A stretch of DNA of 17,713 nt from JAGIBJ01 sp032119595 (GCA_032119595.1 JAUMBQ010000015.1:1-17713), one strand, 5' to 3'; counted from the first letter of the stretch, positions 1 to 8,571 are shown. The notes: generated by a model not told the origin, from the letters alone. Translations and numbers: made by a program.

Positions 1-728
<728 letters not shown>

Positions 729-874
729 GGGCTGGGGCCGGCGACGCCGGGCACCGAGAGCTACGAGAAGTTGCAGCTCCTCACCGTCATCGGCGATCAG
801 CAGCTCGGGTAGCGAACTCCGACTCACGGCTAAGGCCCACGAGGCCAACGTCGACCACGGCGCGTTCCCGTCGG

Positions 875-900
875 CTCCGCGTGCGTGGCGCGGAGTTGTT
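875..900 (+). terminator. Possible terminator hairpin after the Thr-Pro protein gene
   Basis: A 7-bp stem (CTCCGCG at 875-881, CGCGGAG at 889-895) with a 7-nt loop is followed by TTGTT. It lies between two convergent genes and touches the stop codon of the minus-strand gene. The T run is short, so the call is tentative. The rest of 729-874 shows no recognisable feature. Confidence 0.35.
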
Positions 901-2380
901 AGGTCGCGGCCGGCGGCATCAGGAGGCCGGCGTTCGCTGCATCCTGCACCACGGCGGTCAGGATCGCCGCGAGGTCATGGTCGGCGGAGAGCGGCATCCC
1001 GGCAGCCGCCGAGACGGCCGGGAACTCGCGCACGATGGTGTTGAGGTCGCGCGTCCCGTCGAGGAAATCGAGGAACAGGCGCAGCAGCGGCTCGTCGTAG
1101 GCGACCGGCGTGTGAAGGCGGGTTGTGAGGAGCGTGAGGCCGCTCCTGATCTCCTCCCGCACCAGCGGCGAGGTGCGGGGAAACGAACCCGGTGGGGCCG
1201 GCACCGGCGGTGGAGTCGTCGAAATCCGAGCGAGCTCGACGACCTCCATCCGCATGACGGCGGCGGCGACCTCGTCGGCCTCCATGCCCGCTTCCTCGGC
1301 GATCTGCTCGGTGGTGAGCGCCTCGTGCTCATGCTCGTGGAGCACGCGGGCAACCGGTTCGCTGATCGCGCTGGCTCGGCGAACGCCGTCCTCGGTGCCA
1401 CGCACGTGCTGGCGCACGTAGAGCGTGCAGCCGTCCACCGAAGGGTCTGCGGCAACCGGCTCGTTCGATTTCACGAAGAGCGAACTGTGGAAGCTCGAGC
1501 TGGTCAGGTCGTCGGCGAGCTGCTGGCGGCGCACGGCGCTCGGTCCCGCCTCGGCGCGGATCGTGTCGCACAGCGTCGCTGGAAGCCGGTACTGCCAGAG
1601 GTCCTGCGGCTCGAGCTCGCCCACGTACTGCAGCCCGTGTTCGGCACAGAGTTCCGCGACGTCGGTGATGCGGAAGGGCACGCGTGGGTCCGACAGGTCG
1701 TCGTGGAAGAGCTGCCCGGGGCTCTTGGTCTGCATGATCGCCAGGTGCTCGGCGAGATGCGCCCCGTAGAGCGAGCTGGCCCCGCTGGCCTGGATCGCCA
1801 AGCTCACCTGCTCAGCGGTGATGCGAGCGTGGTCCTCAGCGGTGAGCTGCTGGCCCGCCGCGCGTGCAACCGCCTCGGCCGCCGCGATGGCGTCGAGCGC
1901 CATCTCTCGGCCCGGTAGCTCATAGCCGGTGCGCGGATACGCAACGTACGAGAGATTGACGAGGCCGCCAGGGCGGGTGGCGCGCGCGACGAGGTCCATC
2001 ACGTCGCGACGCACATCGTCGTGGACCCACGAGAGGACCCCGTGCGCCATGACGTAGTCGGCACTCTCGTCGAGCGCGCCATCCTCAACGGCGCTGAGCA
2101 GTGTGACGTTGTCGAGCCCCGCCCCCGCTCGCCAGGCTTCGCCCCGCTCGATCGCCTTGACCGCCGGGTCGAACCCGACCGCGCGAATCCCGGGGTACGC
2201 CGCGCCGAGCGACAGCAGATTGATCGCGTCACCGCAGCCGATGTCGAGCACGTCGCACGTTGCGGGGTCGACGGGATCGAGGCCGTACAGGTGCGCGATC
2301 GTCGCCATCCGCAGTGGATCGCAGGCCGGCATAGCGCTTGAGTCGTAGGCGACCGCGTCGTAAGAGTTCCTCGGAGGCAT
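899..2380 (-). CDS. Class I SAM-dependent methyltransferase with regulatory domain (PKMT-like)
   Basis: This predicted 493-residue methyltransferase has the layout of the protein-lysine-methyltransferase-like family. The N-terminus NSYDAVAYDS is typical. SAM motif I, VLDIGCGDAIN, is at residues 44-54, and a post-motif ADYVMAHGVLSWVH lies near 107-120. A methyltransferase regulatory-type domain covers about 215-300, ending in SSLFVKS, and the C-terminal region ending around LLRLFLDFLDGTRD (432-445) is winged-helix-like. Known relatives methylate protein lysines, but the substrate here is unknown. The ATG at 2380 is chosen because its MPP start matches the paralogue just upstream and leaves the family-typical NSYD close behind. 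A GTG at 2395 would overlap the upstream stop by 4 bp (GTGA) and is a real alternative. No strong Shine-Dalgarno precedes either start, which suggests translational coupling. It is the last gene of the minus-strand set. Confidence 0.85.
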   Translation of the reverse strand: MPPRNSYDAVAYDSSAMPACDPLRMATIAHLYGLDPVDPATCDVLDIGCGDAINLLSLGAAYPGIRAVGFDPAVKAIERGEAWRAGAGLDNVTLLSAVEDGALDESADYVMAHGVLSWVHDDVRRDVMDLVARATRPGGLVNLSYVAYPRTGYELPGREMALDAIAAAEAVARAAGQQLTAEDHARITAEQVSLAIQASGASSLYGAHLAEHLAIMQTKSPGQLFHDDLSDPRVPFRITDVAELCAEHGLQYVGELEPQDLWQYRLPATLCDTIRAEAGPSAVRRQQLADDLTSSSFHSSLFVKSNEPVAADPSVDGCTLYVRQHVRGTEDGVRRASAISEPVARVLHEHEHEALTTEQIAEEAGMEADEVAAAVMRMEVVELARISTTPPPVPAPPGSFPRTSPLVREEIRSGLTLLTTRLHTPVAYDEPLLRLFLDFLDGTRDLNTIVREFPAVSAAAGMPLSADHDLAAILTAVVQDAANAGLLMPPAAT

Positions 2381-2391
2381 GGCAGAGGTCG

Positions 2392-3447
2392 TCACGAAAC
2401 GGGGTCCGGGTCAGGTGCTGAAGAGGGCGCGAGGTCGATCCGAGCGAGTTCGTGGGCGTACATCGCGAGCACAGCGGCCTCAACATCGGCCAGAGGACGT
2501 TCGAGTTCCTCCGCGATCTCGGCGGTCGTCACGGAATCGTGATCATGTTCGCGGAGCACCTGCGCGACTGGCGCACTCACTGCATCGGCCCGAACCATCC
2601 CTTCAGCCGTCGCCGCGTTCGCATGTTGCCGGACGTGGACGGTGAGTCCTTCCGCGGAGGGGTCGGGCCGCGGCGGCTGGTCGGACTTGACGAAGAGGGA
2701 GGCGTGAACCTCGGTGCCCGTGAGGTCGTCGACGAGCTGCTGGCGGTCAATGGCTGATTCTGGCGCTCGGTCCCGCACGGTCGCGGCGAGTTTGGCTGGC
2801 AGCCGGTGCTGCCAGAGCTGGGCCGGGAGGAGATCGCCGACGTAGTGCAGCCCATGTTCCGCGCAGCGCTCTGCGACGTGGCGCAGCCGGAATGCCTCGA
2901 CCGTGCCTCCGAGAAGCTCGTCGAGAAGGCGTTGGGGATCGAGTCGCTCGTAGCGGTCAGCGGCGAGTGTCATTTGATGGCCGTGGGGCGTCGCACCGGC
3001 GGTGCGAGCGACGAGGCGAAGGCGAGCGACGGCTGCAGCGGCCCGCTCTTGCGGCGTGGGCTCCCGGGCACTGGCCGCGGACGCGCGCTCATCGAGGTTG
3101 ACGACCGCCTCCCGTGCCACGCGGCGGGCGACCCCGTCGGCATGGCCGCCCGGCAGGGCGAGGAATGGCAGGCTCACAAGCCCGCCGGAGCGCGCGGCGC
3201 GCGCTGCCGCCGCGATCACGTGCTCCCGCTCGTGCTCGTCGACCCATGACAGGACGCCTGGCAGCAGCACGTAGTCCGCGCTGGCCACGTCCGCTGCTTC
3301 TACGGCTACAGGGCCAGTGACGACCACGGCTGCGGCGGGGTCGACGGTGCTGAGGCCGAAAAGCGCAGCCACGGTCGCCATTCGGTCGGGGACCGCGGCG
3401 AGGTCACCCGTGGGAGCCAGGAGATCGTGCTCGGTCGAGGGTGGCAT
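2392..3447 (-). CDS. Pseudo-methyltransferase paralogue lacking the SAM-binding core
   Basis: This 351-residue protein aligns along most of its length with the next gene. Examples are DRMATVAALFGL with DPLRMATIAHLYGL, ADYVLLPGVLSWVD with ADYVMAHGVLSWVH, AERCAEHGLHYVGDL with AELCAEHGLQYVGEL, and SLFVKS in both. About 50 residues are missing where the paralogue carries VLDIGCGDAIN and the following SAM-site strands; here that place reads AAAVVVTGPVAVEAA. It also ends near residue 351, without the paralogue's last ~100 residues. It is therefore probably catalytically dead but not obviously decaying: the frame is intact, and its stop overlaps or nearly touches the next start. A regulatory or heteromer role is inference. 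The frame stays open upstream to 4002, but that part lies inside the dioxygenase gene. The ATG at 3447 is chosen because it lies 41 bp after the dioxygenase stop. Confidence 0.75.
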   Translation of the reverse strand: MPPSTEHDLLAPTGDLAAVPDRMATVAALFGLSTVDPAAAVVVTGPVAVEAADVASADYVLLPGVLSWVDEHEREHVIAAAARAARSGGLVSLPFLALPGGHADGVARRVAREAVVNLDERASAASAREPTPQERAAAAVARLRLVARTAGATPHGHQMTLAADRYERLDPQRLLDELLGGTVEAFRLRHVAERCAEHGLHYVGDLLPAQLWQHRLPAKLAATVRDRAPESAIDRQQLVDDLTGTEVHASLFVKSDQPPRPDPSAEGLTVHVRQHANAATAEGMVRADAVSAPVAQVLREHDHDSVTTAEIAEELERPLADVEAAVLAMYAHELARIDLAPSSAPDPDPVS

Positions 3448-3488
3448 CCAAACAAAACCTAGCCGGTGGCGGCCGTCGATCGCTCTGG

Positions 3489-4412
3489 CTACGCCGTGAT
3501 GGCCGAGGTACGGTCTGGATCCATTGCCCAGGCGGGGCGACCGGGCGTCGGATGGGCGATCGGGTAGCCGGTGAGCAGGAACCGCAGGGGCGGCGGACCT
3601 CCCCACTGGTTGATGGTGCGCGGGTGCATCGACCAGTTCCGCGCGACGTAGCCGTCGGCCTCCATTTGGGCCAGCTCGGAGCAACACTCGATCATCGCGC
3701 CGTCCTCGTCGTGGAAGTAAACGAAGTGGTTGTTGCCCGGGCCATGCCGGCTTGGCCCCCAAATGCACTTGCGGTCGCGAGCCGCCCTCAGGCGGTCGGC
3801 GGCGCGCCCCAGCGCGCCGAAGTCCGGCCAGGAGTAGGCGTAGTGCGAGAGTTCCGGTCGCGGCGAGAGCGTGAGCGCGATGCCGTGGTGATCGTCGTCG
3901 CAGTGCCACCACGACGCCAAGAAGCCCATCCGATCCGAGAATCGAAAGCCGAAACCCTCCTTGAGGAAGCGCTCCTCCGCGCGCAGGTTGAGCACCTTGC
4001 ACGACAGGTGCTCGAAGTGGGTTGGTCGATCACCAGCAGGCAGGGCAGCGCCCTCCTCCATCCCGCAGAACAGCTTGTACACGTGACCGCCCGGCGACTG
4101 GACCTTGAGCGCGCGATCGATGCCCGGCTCGCCGTCGTAGATCCCACCGAGAAGCGCGCCGCCGGCGGCAGGAATCTGCGTGAGGGCCCGTTCCAAAGCG
4201 GCGGCATCCTTGACCTGGAGTGCGAGGTGGTCATAGCCGCGGTTGGATGGATCTTCGATCAGGATCAGCTCGTGATGACGCTCATTGCACGTCATATAGC
4301 TCACGCCCGCGGCGCGATGGGTCTCGACCATCCCGATGACCTGCTGTTGAAAGTCGACGGCCGCATCGAGGTCGGCGACATTGAGGGCGATATGCCCGAT
4401 ACGAGTGACCAT
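3489..4412 (-). CDS. VOC-family type I extradiol ring-cleavage dioxygenase
   Basis: This 307-residue protein is a two-module vicinal-oxygen-chelate dioxygenase, the size of BphC/catechol 2,3-dioxygenase relatives. Each half opens with the family strand (GHIALNV at 6-12, FEHLSCKVL at 133-141). Probable Fe(II) ligands are H135, H175 or H176 in HCDDDHHGIAL, and E241 in the signature around NNHFVYFHDEDGAMIE (227-242), which also holds the likely catalytic H229 and Y232. Such enzymes open catecholic rings next to the hydroxyl pair. The ATG at 4412 follows a clear GGAGG Shine-Dalgarno with 6-nt spacing. The gene begins 2 bp after the NmrA-like gene and lies in one transcription direction with the monooxygenase and FAH-fold hydrolase, which supports an aromatic ring-opening role. 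The exact catechol substrate cannot be deduced. Confidence 0.9.
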   Translation of the reverse strand: MVTRIGHIALNVADLDAAVDFQQQVIGMVETHRAAGVSYMTCNERHHELILIEDPSNRGYDHLALQVKDAAALERALTQIPAAGGALLGGIYDGEPGIDRALKVQSPGGHVYKLFCGMEEGAALPAGDRPTHFEHLSCKVLNLRAEERFLKEGFGFRFSDRMGFLASWWHCDDDHHGIALTLSPRPELSHYAYSWPDFGALGRAADRLRAARDRKCIWGPSRHGPGNNHFVYFHDEDGAMIECCSELAQMEADGYVARNWSMHPRTINQWGGPPPLRFLLTGYPIAHPTPGRPAWAMDPDRTSAITA

Positions 4413-4414
4413 GG

Positions 4415-5290
4415 TCAGCCTCCGGTGGAGCGGTTCAAGATGCCGGCCAGCGGCGTGGTGGGAAGAAAGTCGCCGGCGTGCTCGACAAGCAGATCGGCGA
4501 CGGAGCGGGGTTTCTGCCCCGTGAGTCGCTGCACGTGGTCGGTGACCACACCGTCGGCTCCCGACGAGAAGTAGGCCGCCATCCGCGCGGCGTGCGTGAT
4601 CTCGAACGGGGTGGCGCCCTCTCGACGCAGGGCTCGCGAGGTCACAGGAACTGGCACCGGCAGGTACCGGACGTGGAGCCACTTGGCGACGTCGGTCATC
4701 GAGACCGCCGCCGGCCCAGTCAGATGCCAGGCCGAGTCGGTTGGATCCGGATCGAGCAGCGCCTCGATCGCGCAGGCGGCGACATTGCGAATGTCAACCA
4801 TCGCGATCGGTGCACGCCCAAGCGGCGACGGCAACACACCGAGCCTTCGTACCTGCGGAGCAAAGCGCGCCAGCAGGTTCTGAGCAAAGAACGACGGCCT
4901 CAGAAAGGTGAAGCCAAGCCCCGACGCCTCGATCAGGCGCTCGCTACGCCAATGCGCGATGGCGGTGACCGTCGGCCCGTTGGGACTCAGGGACGCCGCG
5001 CTGCCGGAGATCTTGACGACGCGCTTCACCCCGGTGCGGGCAGCGGCGTTGATCGCGGCCTGCTCAAGCAAGTCCTGGTCTGGGCCATGCGGCGTGACGA
5101 GAAACAGGCGCTCGACGCCGTTCAGCGCGGCGTCCAGCGAACCGGCGTCGGTCAGGTCGGCGTAACGGGCCGGGAGCGGCACGTGGCTGATCGGGCGTCG
5201 CGCCAGCGCGCAGGCCTCGGCGCCACGGGTCGCGAGGCCTGATGCGACCAAACCGCCAATCTGGCCGCTCGCGCCGAGAACGCCGATCAT
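4415..5290 (-). CDS. NmrA-family NAD(P)-binding protein
   Basis: This 291-residue atypical short-chain-dehydrogenase-like protein starts MIGVLGASGQIG, with the Rossmann G-x-x-G-x-x-G at residues 6-12. It continues with an acidic turn (YADLTDAGSLDAAL), FLVTPHG, and VKRVVKISGSAA. The NmrA-type segment LGFTFLRPSFFAQNLL replaces the classical Tyr-x-x-x-Lys motif. Family members are either reductases acting on quinones and other small molecules or redox-sensing NAD(P)-binding regulators. The C-terminus is a helical substrate-binding part. Start ATG at 5290 overlaps the TGA of the upstream monooxygenase by 4 bp (ATGA), so the two are probably translationally coupled. Its role in the pathway is inference: it may reduce a quinone formed by the monooxygenase. 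Confidence 0.85.
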   Translation of the reverse strand: MIGVLGASGQIGGLVASGLATRGAEACALARRPISHVPLPARYADLTDAGSLDAALNGVERLFLVTPHGPDQDLLEQAAINAAARTGVKRVVKISGSAASLSPNGPTVTAIAHWRSERLIEASGLGFTFLRPSFFAQNLLARFAPQVRRLGVLPSPLGRAPIAMVDIRNVAACAIEALLDPDPTDSAWHLTGPAAVSMTDVAKWLHVRYLPVPVPVTSRALRREGATPFEITHAARMAAYFSSGADGVVTDHVQRLTGQKPRSVADLLVEHAGDFLPTTPLAGILNRSTGG

Positions 5291-6780
5291 CCGACCACCT
5301 GCAGCCGCTTGGCGGGCGCGAGCAGGCGCCACGCGGAGATCGCGGGTGCAATGTCCTTCGCGCGGCCGCAGGCGAACACGAATCGGTCCGGCCGGAGCAG
5401 CGCCCACGTGCAGCCGCGTTCGTGCAGCCAGTCGGCATCTGGTCCTGGGTCGGTCACGGTCAGGCCGTACGACCGCAAGCGGCTCGACGTTGCGGAATCA
5501 GACGAGACGGCCGCCCATCCGGAGGCGAGCGCATCGTCGAGCCGGTCCGTCTGGGGGAACAGCGACCCGACGACGCGGCGCCAGGGCAGCCGCGAGGGCC
5601 GCTGCGCGAACAGCCCGGCGCCGTAGCTCGGCAACGGCTTGACGTTCGAGGACACCCACCGCTGGACCGGGGTCCCATCAATGCCGTGCAAAACCAGATC
5701 TCGCACACGGATCGTGCCCGGAGCCGTGGCCTGAACGAGGCTCCCCATCAGGTTCGCCGTCCGCTGCATCGCCGCCAGGTGCGGCCGGCGTTCGGTCTCG
5801 TAGCTCTCGAGCAGCCGCTCAGGAGCGCCCTCCACGACGGCGGCCAGCTTCCACGCGAGGTTCGCGACGTCGCGCGCCCCGGAGGAGAATCCCTGCCCGG
5901 CGAAGGGCGGCATCAGGTGCGCGGCGTCGCCAGCGAGGAAGACGCGGCCCTGGCGCCAGCGCCTGGCCGTGCGCGTGTGAAACGTGTACACGACGGCACG
6001 CTCGACCTGAACGGTTTCGCCGTCCAACCACGGCGCGATGGCGGCCTCCACGGCGGCGGGATCGAGCAGCGGAGCCGGGTCCTCGCCAGGATGGACCATC
6101 CACTCCCAGCGGTGGCGCCCAGGCGACATCGGCAGGGTGACGGCCGGGCGGCGAGCATCGCCGATGAAGTGGGGGTGCGGCGCCTTTCGTAGTGGGCGGT
6201 CGACCTTCGCATCCACGACGACCCAGCGCTGCGGAGCCGTCGACCCCTCAAACGGAATCTGGAGTCGGGTCCGGACGGAGCTGCCGCCGCCATCGCAGCC
6301 AACCAGGTAGCGAGCAGACACGACCGATGAACGCCCGCCAGTCGTTGGACGAAGGAGCGCGCTGACGCGGTCGCCGCGACGATCGATGCCGTCCAGCGCG
6401 CTGCCCCAGCGGACTTCCACACAGCTCCGCGCCTCAAGGGCAGCAAGCATGGTGCGCTCCACGCTCGGCTGGTTGATCGAGACCAGCGGCGGGTGTCCGA
6501 GCGGACCGGTGCGGGCCGACAACACCTCGACAGCGCGCCCGGCCGCCGTCACGATGCTTGCCTTCTCTTGAATCTGAGCGTCCGCGAGGACCTGCTCGTC
6601 GAGACCGACGGACTGCAGGATTCGCAGGACTTCGTCGTCGATCACGGCAGCCCGCGGAAGCTCGTAGATGTCATCGGAGCGGTCGATCGCGAGCGTCCGC
6701 ATCCCGAGATCCCCGAGTAGAAGCGACAGCAGCTGCCCGACCGGACCCAGGCCGCAGACCAAGACGTCGTACTCGGGCAA
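5287..6780 (-). CDS. FAD-dependent aromatic monooxygenase (MhpA/PheA-like, class A)
   Basis: This 497-residue flavoprotein hydroxylase uses NAD(P)H and O2 to hydroxylate an aromatic ring. The dinucleotide-binding GxGxxG is at residues 10-15 (LVCGLGPVG). A D-G motif, GCDGGGSSVRTRL, lies near residue 170, and the FAD-ribityl G-D motif, VFLAGDAAHLMPPFAGQG, near 285. DVANLAWKLAAV is the usual following helix. The length fits the MhpA-like group, whose members hydroxylate phenols and phenylpropionates. The start is TTG: the codons before it read TGA GCG, so no earlier start is possible, and the Rossmann strand begins at residue 5. The gene lies 3 bp after the FAH-fold gene stop and overlaps the next gene by 4 bp. 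Its likely product, a catechol or quinol, would feed the dioxygenase two genes downstream. Confidence 0.9.
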   Translation of the reverse strand: MPEYDVLVCGLGPVGQLLSLLLGDLGMRTLAIDRSDDIYELPRAAVIDDEVLRILQSVGLDEQVLADAQIQEKASIVTAAGRAVEVLSARTGPLGHPPLVSINQPSVERTMLAALEARSCVEVRWGSALDGIDRRGDRVSALLRPTTGGRSSVVSARYLVGCDGGGSSVRTRLQIPFEGSTAPQRWVVVDAKVDRPLRKAPHPHFIGDARRPAVTLPMSPGRHRWEWMVHPGEDPAPLLDPAAVEAAIAPWLDGETVQVERAVVYTFHTRTARRWRQGRVFLAGDAAHLMPPFAGQGFSSGARDVANLAWKLAAVVEGAPERLLESYETERRPHLAAMQRTANLMGSLVQATAPGTIRVRDLVLHGIDGTPVQRWVSSNVKPLPSYGAGLFAQRPSRLPWRRVVGSLFPQTDRLDDALASGWAAVSSDSATSSRLRSYGLTVTDPGPDADWLHERGCTWALLRPDRFVFACGRAKDIAPAISAWRLLAPAKRLQVVG

Positions 6781-6783
6781 CGC

Positions 6784-7719
6784 TCAGACCGGGACCGCGG
6801 TTGAACTCAGGCGGTTGGTCAGCGTGCCGATGCCGTCGATCTCGAGCTCGACCACGTTCCCGGGCTGGATCCAGCGGTCGAGTTCCAGGCCGCAGCAGCC
6901 GGGCATCGTGCCGGTCGAGATCACGTCGCCGGCGTCCAGTCGCTCGCCGGCCGAGGCGTAGGCGAGCATCGCTCCCAGCGTGTGCTGGGGGTTTGCCGTG
7001 GTGCCTTCGCACCACACCTCACCGTCGACGCGGACCCGTCCCGTCGCGGTGGTCCAATCCGGCAGCGCATCGGCGGTGACCACGTCGCAGCCGATTGAGT
7101 TGGCGAACGTCTTGGCCTTGATCACCGGGCCGAAGATGTTGCGTCGTGCGTCGTCGGCCTGCACGTCGCGGGCACTCCAGTCGTTGAGGATGAGCCAGCC
7201 GCCGACGGCGTTCAGCGCCTCCTCGGGTGTGGCGTCGACGAGCGGCTTTGCGAGCACGCAGGCCAGCTCCAGCTCGAAATCCAGCCACTTGGTGTGGCTC
7301 GGCATCCACATGTCCTGCCCGTCGGCCAGTACCGACGTGTGATTGGCCACGTAGAAGGTCGGCGCCTCACGGAATCGGGCGTTCGGCTTCAGCTTGGGGA
7401 ACGTCTTGCCGGTCACCCGCTCAAAGCCCGCCACGGCTTTCGCCGCTGGCGCCGGGAAGAACCGCTGCACCAGGACGCGGCTGGAGTTCACGACGTGGTC
7501 CTCCCACAGCATGAACGCGCGGATCGACCGCGGGCGGAACGGCAGCACGGCCTGGGCCGGGTCGGCGGTCGGCGCGTCGCCGAGGCCCGACATCACCTGC
7601 TCCCGATCGGCAGGACTCTTGGCCAGAAACTCAAGGAGTTCGGGCTTGCCCGGGACCAACCGCCAGGTGCCGTCGGTGTGCTCGGCAATCAGCCCGTCGG
7701 GGGTGGTGCGCAACTTCAT
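6784..7719 (-). CDS. Fumarylacetoacetate-hydrolase-family enzyme
   Basis: This 311-residue protein has the FAH fold, whose members cleave C-C bonds, hydrate dienoates or isomerise keto acids, using a divalent metal. Metal ligands are E149 and E151 in LDFELELACVL and D180 in LNDWSARDVQ, with conserved lysines in GPVIKAKTFANS (198-208). The C-terminus has GDVISTGTMPGCCGLEL and PGNVVELEIDGIG, both family marks. The ATG at 7719 (MKLRTTPDGL) is chosen over an upstream GTG at 7773. That GTG would place codons inside the probable promoter, and the MKLRT start is typical. It is the first gene of the operon. It could hydrolyse the acylpyruvate-like product of ring cleavage, replacing the alpha/beta hydrolase of standard meta-cleavage routes (inference). 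Confidence 0.88.
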   Translation of the reverse strand: MKLRTTPDGLIAEHTDGTWRLVPGKPELLEFLAKSPADREQVMSGLGDAPTADPAQAVLPFRPRSIRAFMLWEDHVVNSSRVLVQRFFPAPAAKAVAGFERVTGKTFPKLKPNARFREAPTFYVANHTSVLADGQDMWMPSHTKWLDFELELACVLAKPLVDATPEEALNAVGGWLILNDWSARDVQADDARRNIFGPVIKAKTFANSIGCDVVTADALPDWTTATGRVRVDGEVWCEGTTANPQHTLGAMLAYASAGERLDAGDVISTGTMPGCCGLELDRWIQPGNVVELEIDGIGTLTNRLSSTAVPV

Positions 7720-7762
7720 GGGACGTGGGAACTCCGGGATCGCTGGAAGACGGTCGCTCGCC

Positions 7763-7792
7763 ACCGTATCCACAAACTGATAACTTCGTCAA
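7763..7792 (-). promoter_or_regulatory. Candidate promoter of the six-gene operon
   Basis: On the minus strand, TTGACG (7792-7787) lies 18 nt before TACGGT (7768-7763). The -35 is good and the -10 is weak. Transcription would start about 35-40 nt before the ATG at 7719. The -35 overlaps the imperfect palindrome at 7790-7812. Confidence 0.4.
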
Positions 7793-7812
7793 CTACGACG
7801 CGTCGATCGTTG
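7790..7812. promoter_or_regulatory. Candidate TetR operator (imperfect palindrome)
   Basis: A perfect 10-bp palindrome, CGACGCGTCG (7796-7805), is flanked by CAAC (7790-7793) and GTTG (7809-7812), offset by one base. It has the size of a TetR-family operator and lies between the divergent operon and TetR gene, overlapping the candidate -35. Binding is not shown by sequence alone. Confidence 0.4.
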
Positions 7813-7847
7813 TGGGCGGCATGGGGCGGCCCTCCCCACCGCTCCGC

Positions 7848-7888
7848 GCACCGCTGGCGCATGGCGGGACTCCATGCGCCAGCGGTGC
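7848..7888. repeat. Perfect 17-bp inverted repeat with 7-nt spacer
   Basis: The left arm GCACCGCTGGCGCATGG (7848-7864) and right arm CCATGCGCCAGCGGTGC (7872-7888) are exact reverse complements, separated by CGGGACT. It lies 42 bp before the likely GTG start of the TetR gene, so it would be in that gene's leader or promoter. There is no gene end nearby for it to terminate. It could be an operator or a leader hairpin. Confidence 0.9.
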
Positions 7889-7930
7889 CCGTTCCCGTCC
7901 CCGCCCGCACTCTCCCCGTACGCTTGCTTC

Positions 7931-8569
7931 GTGACCTCGCCCTCTGACCAGCAGCCGATCAGCCGCCGCGAGCGGCGGAAGGCCGAGACGCGCGACCGGC
8001 TGCTGAACGCCGCGCGGCTGCTCCTCGCCCGCCAGGGTGTCGACGCGACGCGGATCAACGAGATCACCGAGGAAGCCGATGTCGGCTTCGGGTCCTTCTA
8101 CAACTATTTCGAGGGGAAGGACGCGATCGTCGCGGCCGTCGTCGAGACCGTCGCTACCGAGCTCGGAGAGGCGATCGCCGCCGCAACCGCTGACCTCGAT
8201 GACGCCGCCCAGGTGATGGCAATTGCCCACCGCACGATCGTCGTACGAGCCGCCAAAGACCCCACGATGGGCTGGCTCATGGTCCGCCTGGAGTTCAGCC
8301 ACGACCTCGTGTCCGTCGCGCTCGGCCCGTATGCGCTGCGCGACCTGCAGCGCGGCATCGACGACGGGCGCTTCATCGTTCACGACGTGGGCGCATCACT
8401 GATCGCCCTCGGCGGCGCCCTGCTGGCGGCCGTCCGAGCGGTCCTTCAGGGGCGCGCTGGTCCTAACGCCGACATCGAGCACGCCATCGCTGTCCTGCAG
8501 CTCCTTGGCGTTCCGCTCAGCGACGCCATTCGCGTCGCGAACCAGCCGTTGCCGGACCTCGGCGCCTGA
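7931..8569 (+). CDS. TetR/AcrR-family transcriptional regulator
   Basis: This 212-residue regulator has an N-terminal helix-turn-helix after the basic lead RRERRKAETRDRLLNAARLLL. The recognition part runs INEITEEADVGFGSFYNYFEGKDAIVAAVVE, here at about residues 40-70, and matches the TetR DNA-binding domain. The C-terminal half is a divergent helical ligand-binding and dimerisation domain. It is transcribed divergently from the aromatic-degradation-like operon, the usual arrangement for a local repressor, and the gap holds two palindromes (7790-7812 and 7848-7888). The start is uncertain. GTG 7931 puts the basic helix close to the N-terminus. ATG 7874 is in frame but lies inside the 17-bp inverted repeat and adds an unconserved lead. 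No clear Shine-Dalgarno precedes GTG 7931. Confidence 0.85.
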   Translation: MTSPSDQQPISRRERRKAETRDRLLNAARLLLARQGVDATRINEITEEADVGFGSFYNYFEGKDAIVAAVVETVATELGEAIAAATADLDDAAQVMAIAHRTIVVRAAKDPTMGWLMVRLEFSHDLVSVALGPYALRDLQRGIDDGRFIVHDVGASLIALGGALLAAVRAVLQGRAGPNADIEHAIAVLQLLGVPLSDAIRVANQPLPDLGA

Positions 8570-8571
8570 CG

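Noticed and set aside
5242..6192. 316-codon open frame on the plus strand opposite the FAD monooxygenase
   Set aside because: The minus strand has the GxGxxG, DG and GD flavin motifs. The plus frame is Arg-rich shadow sequence.
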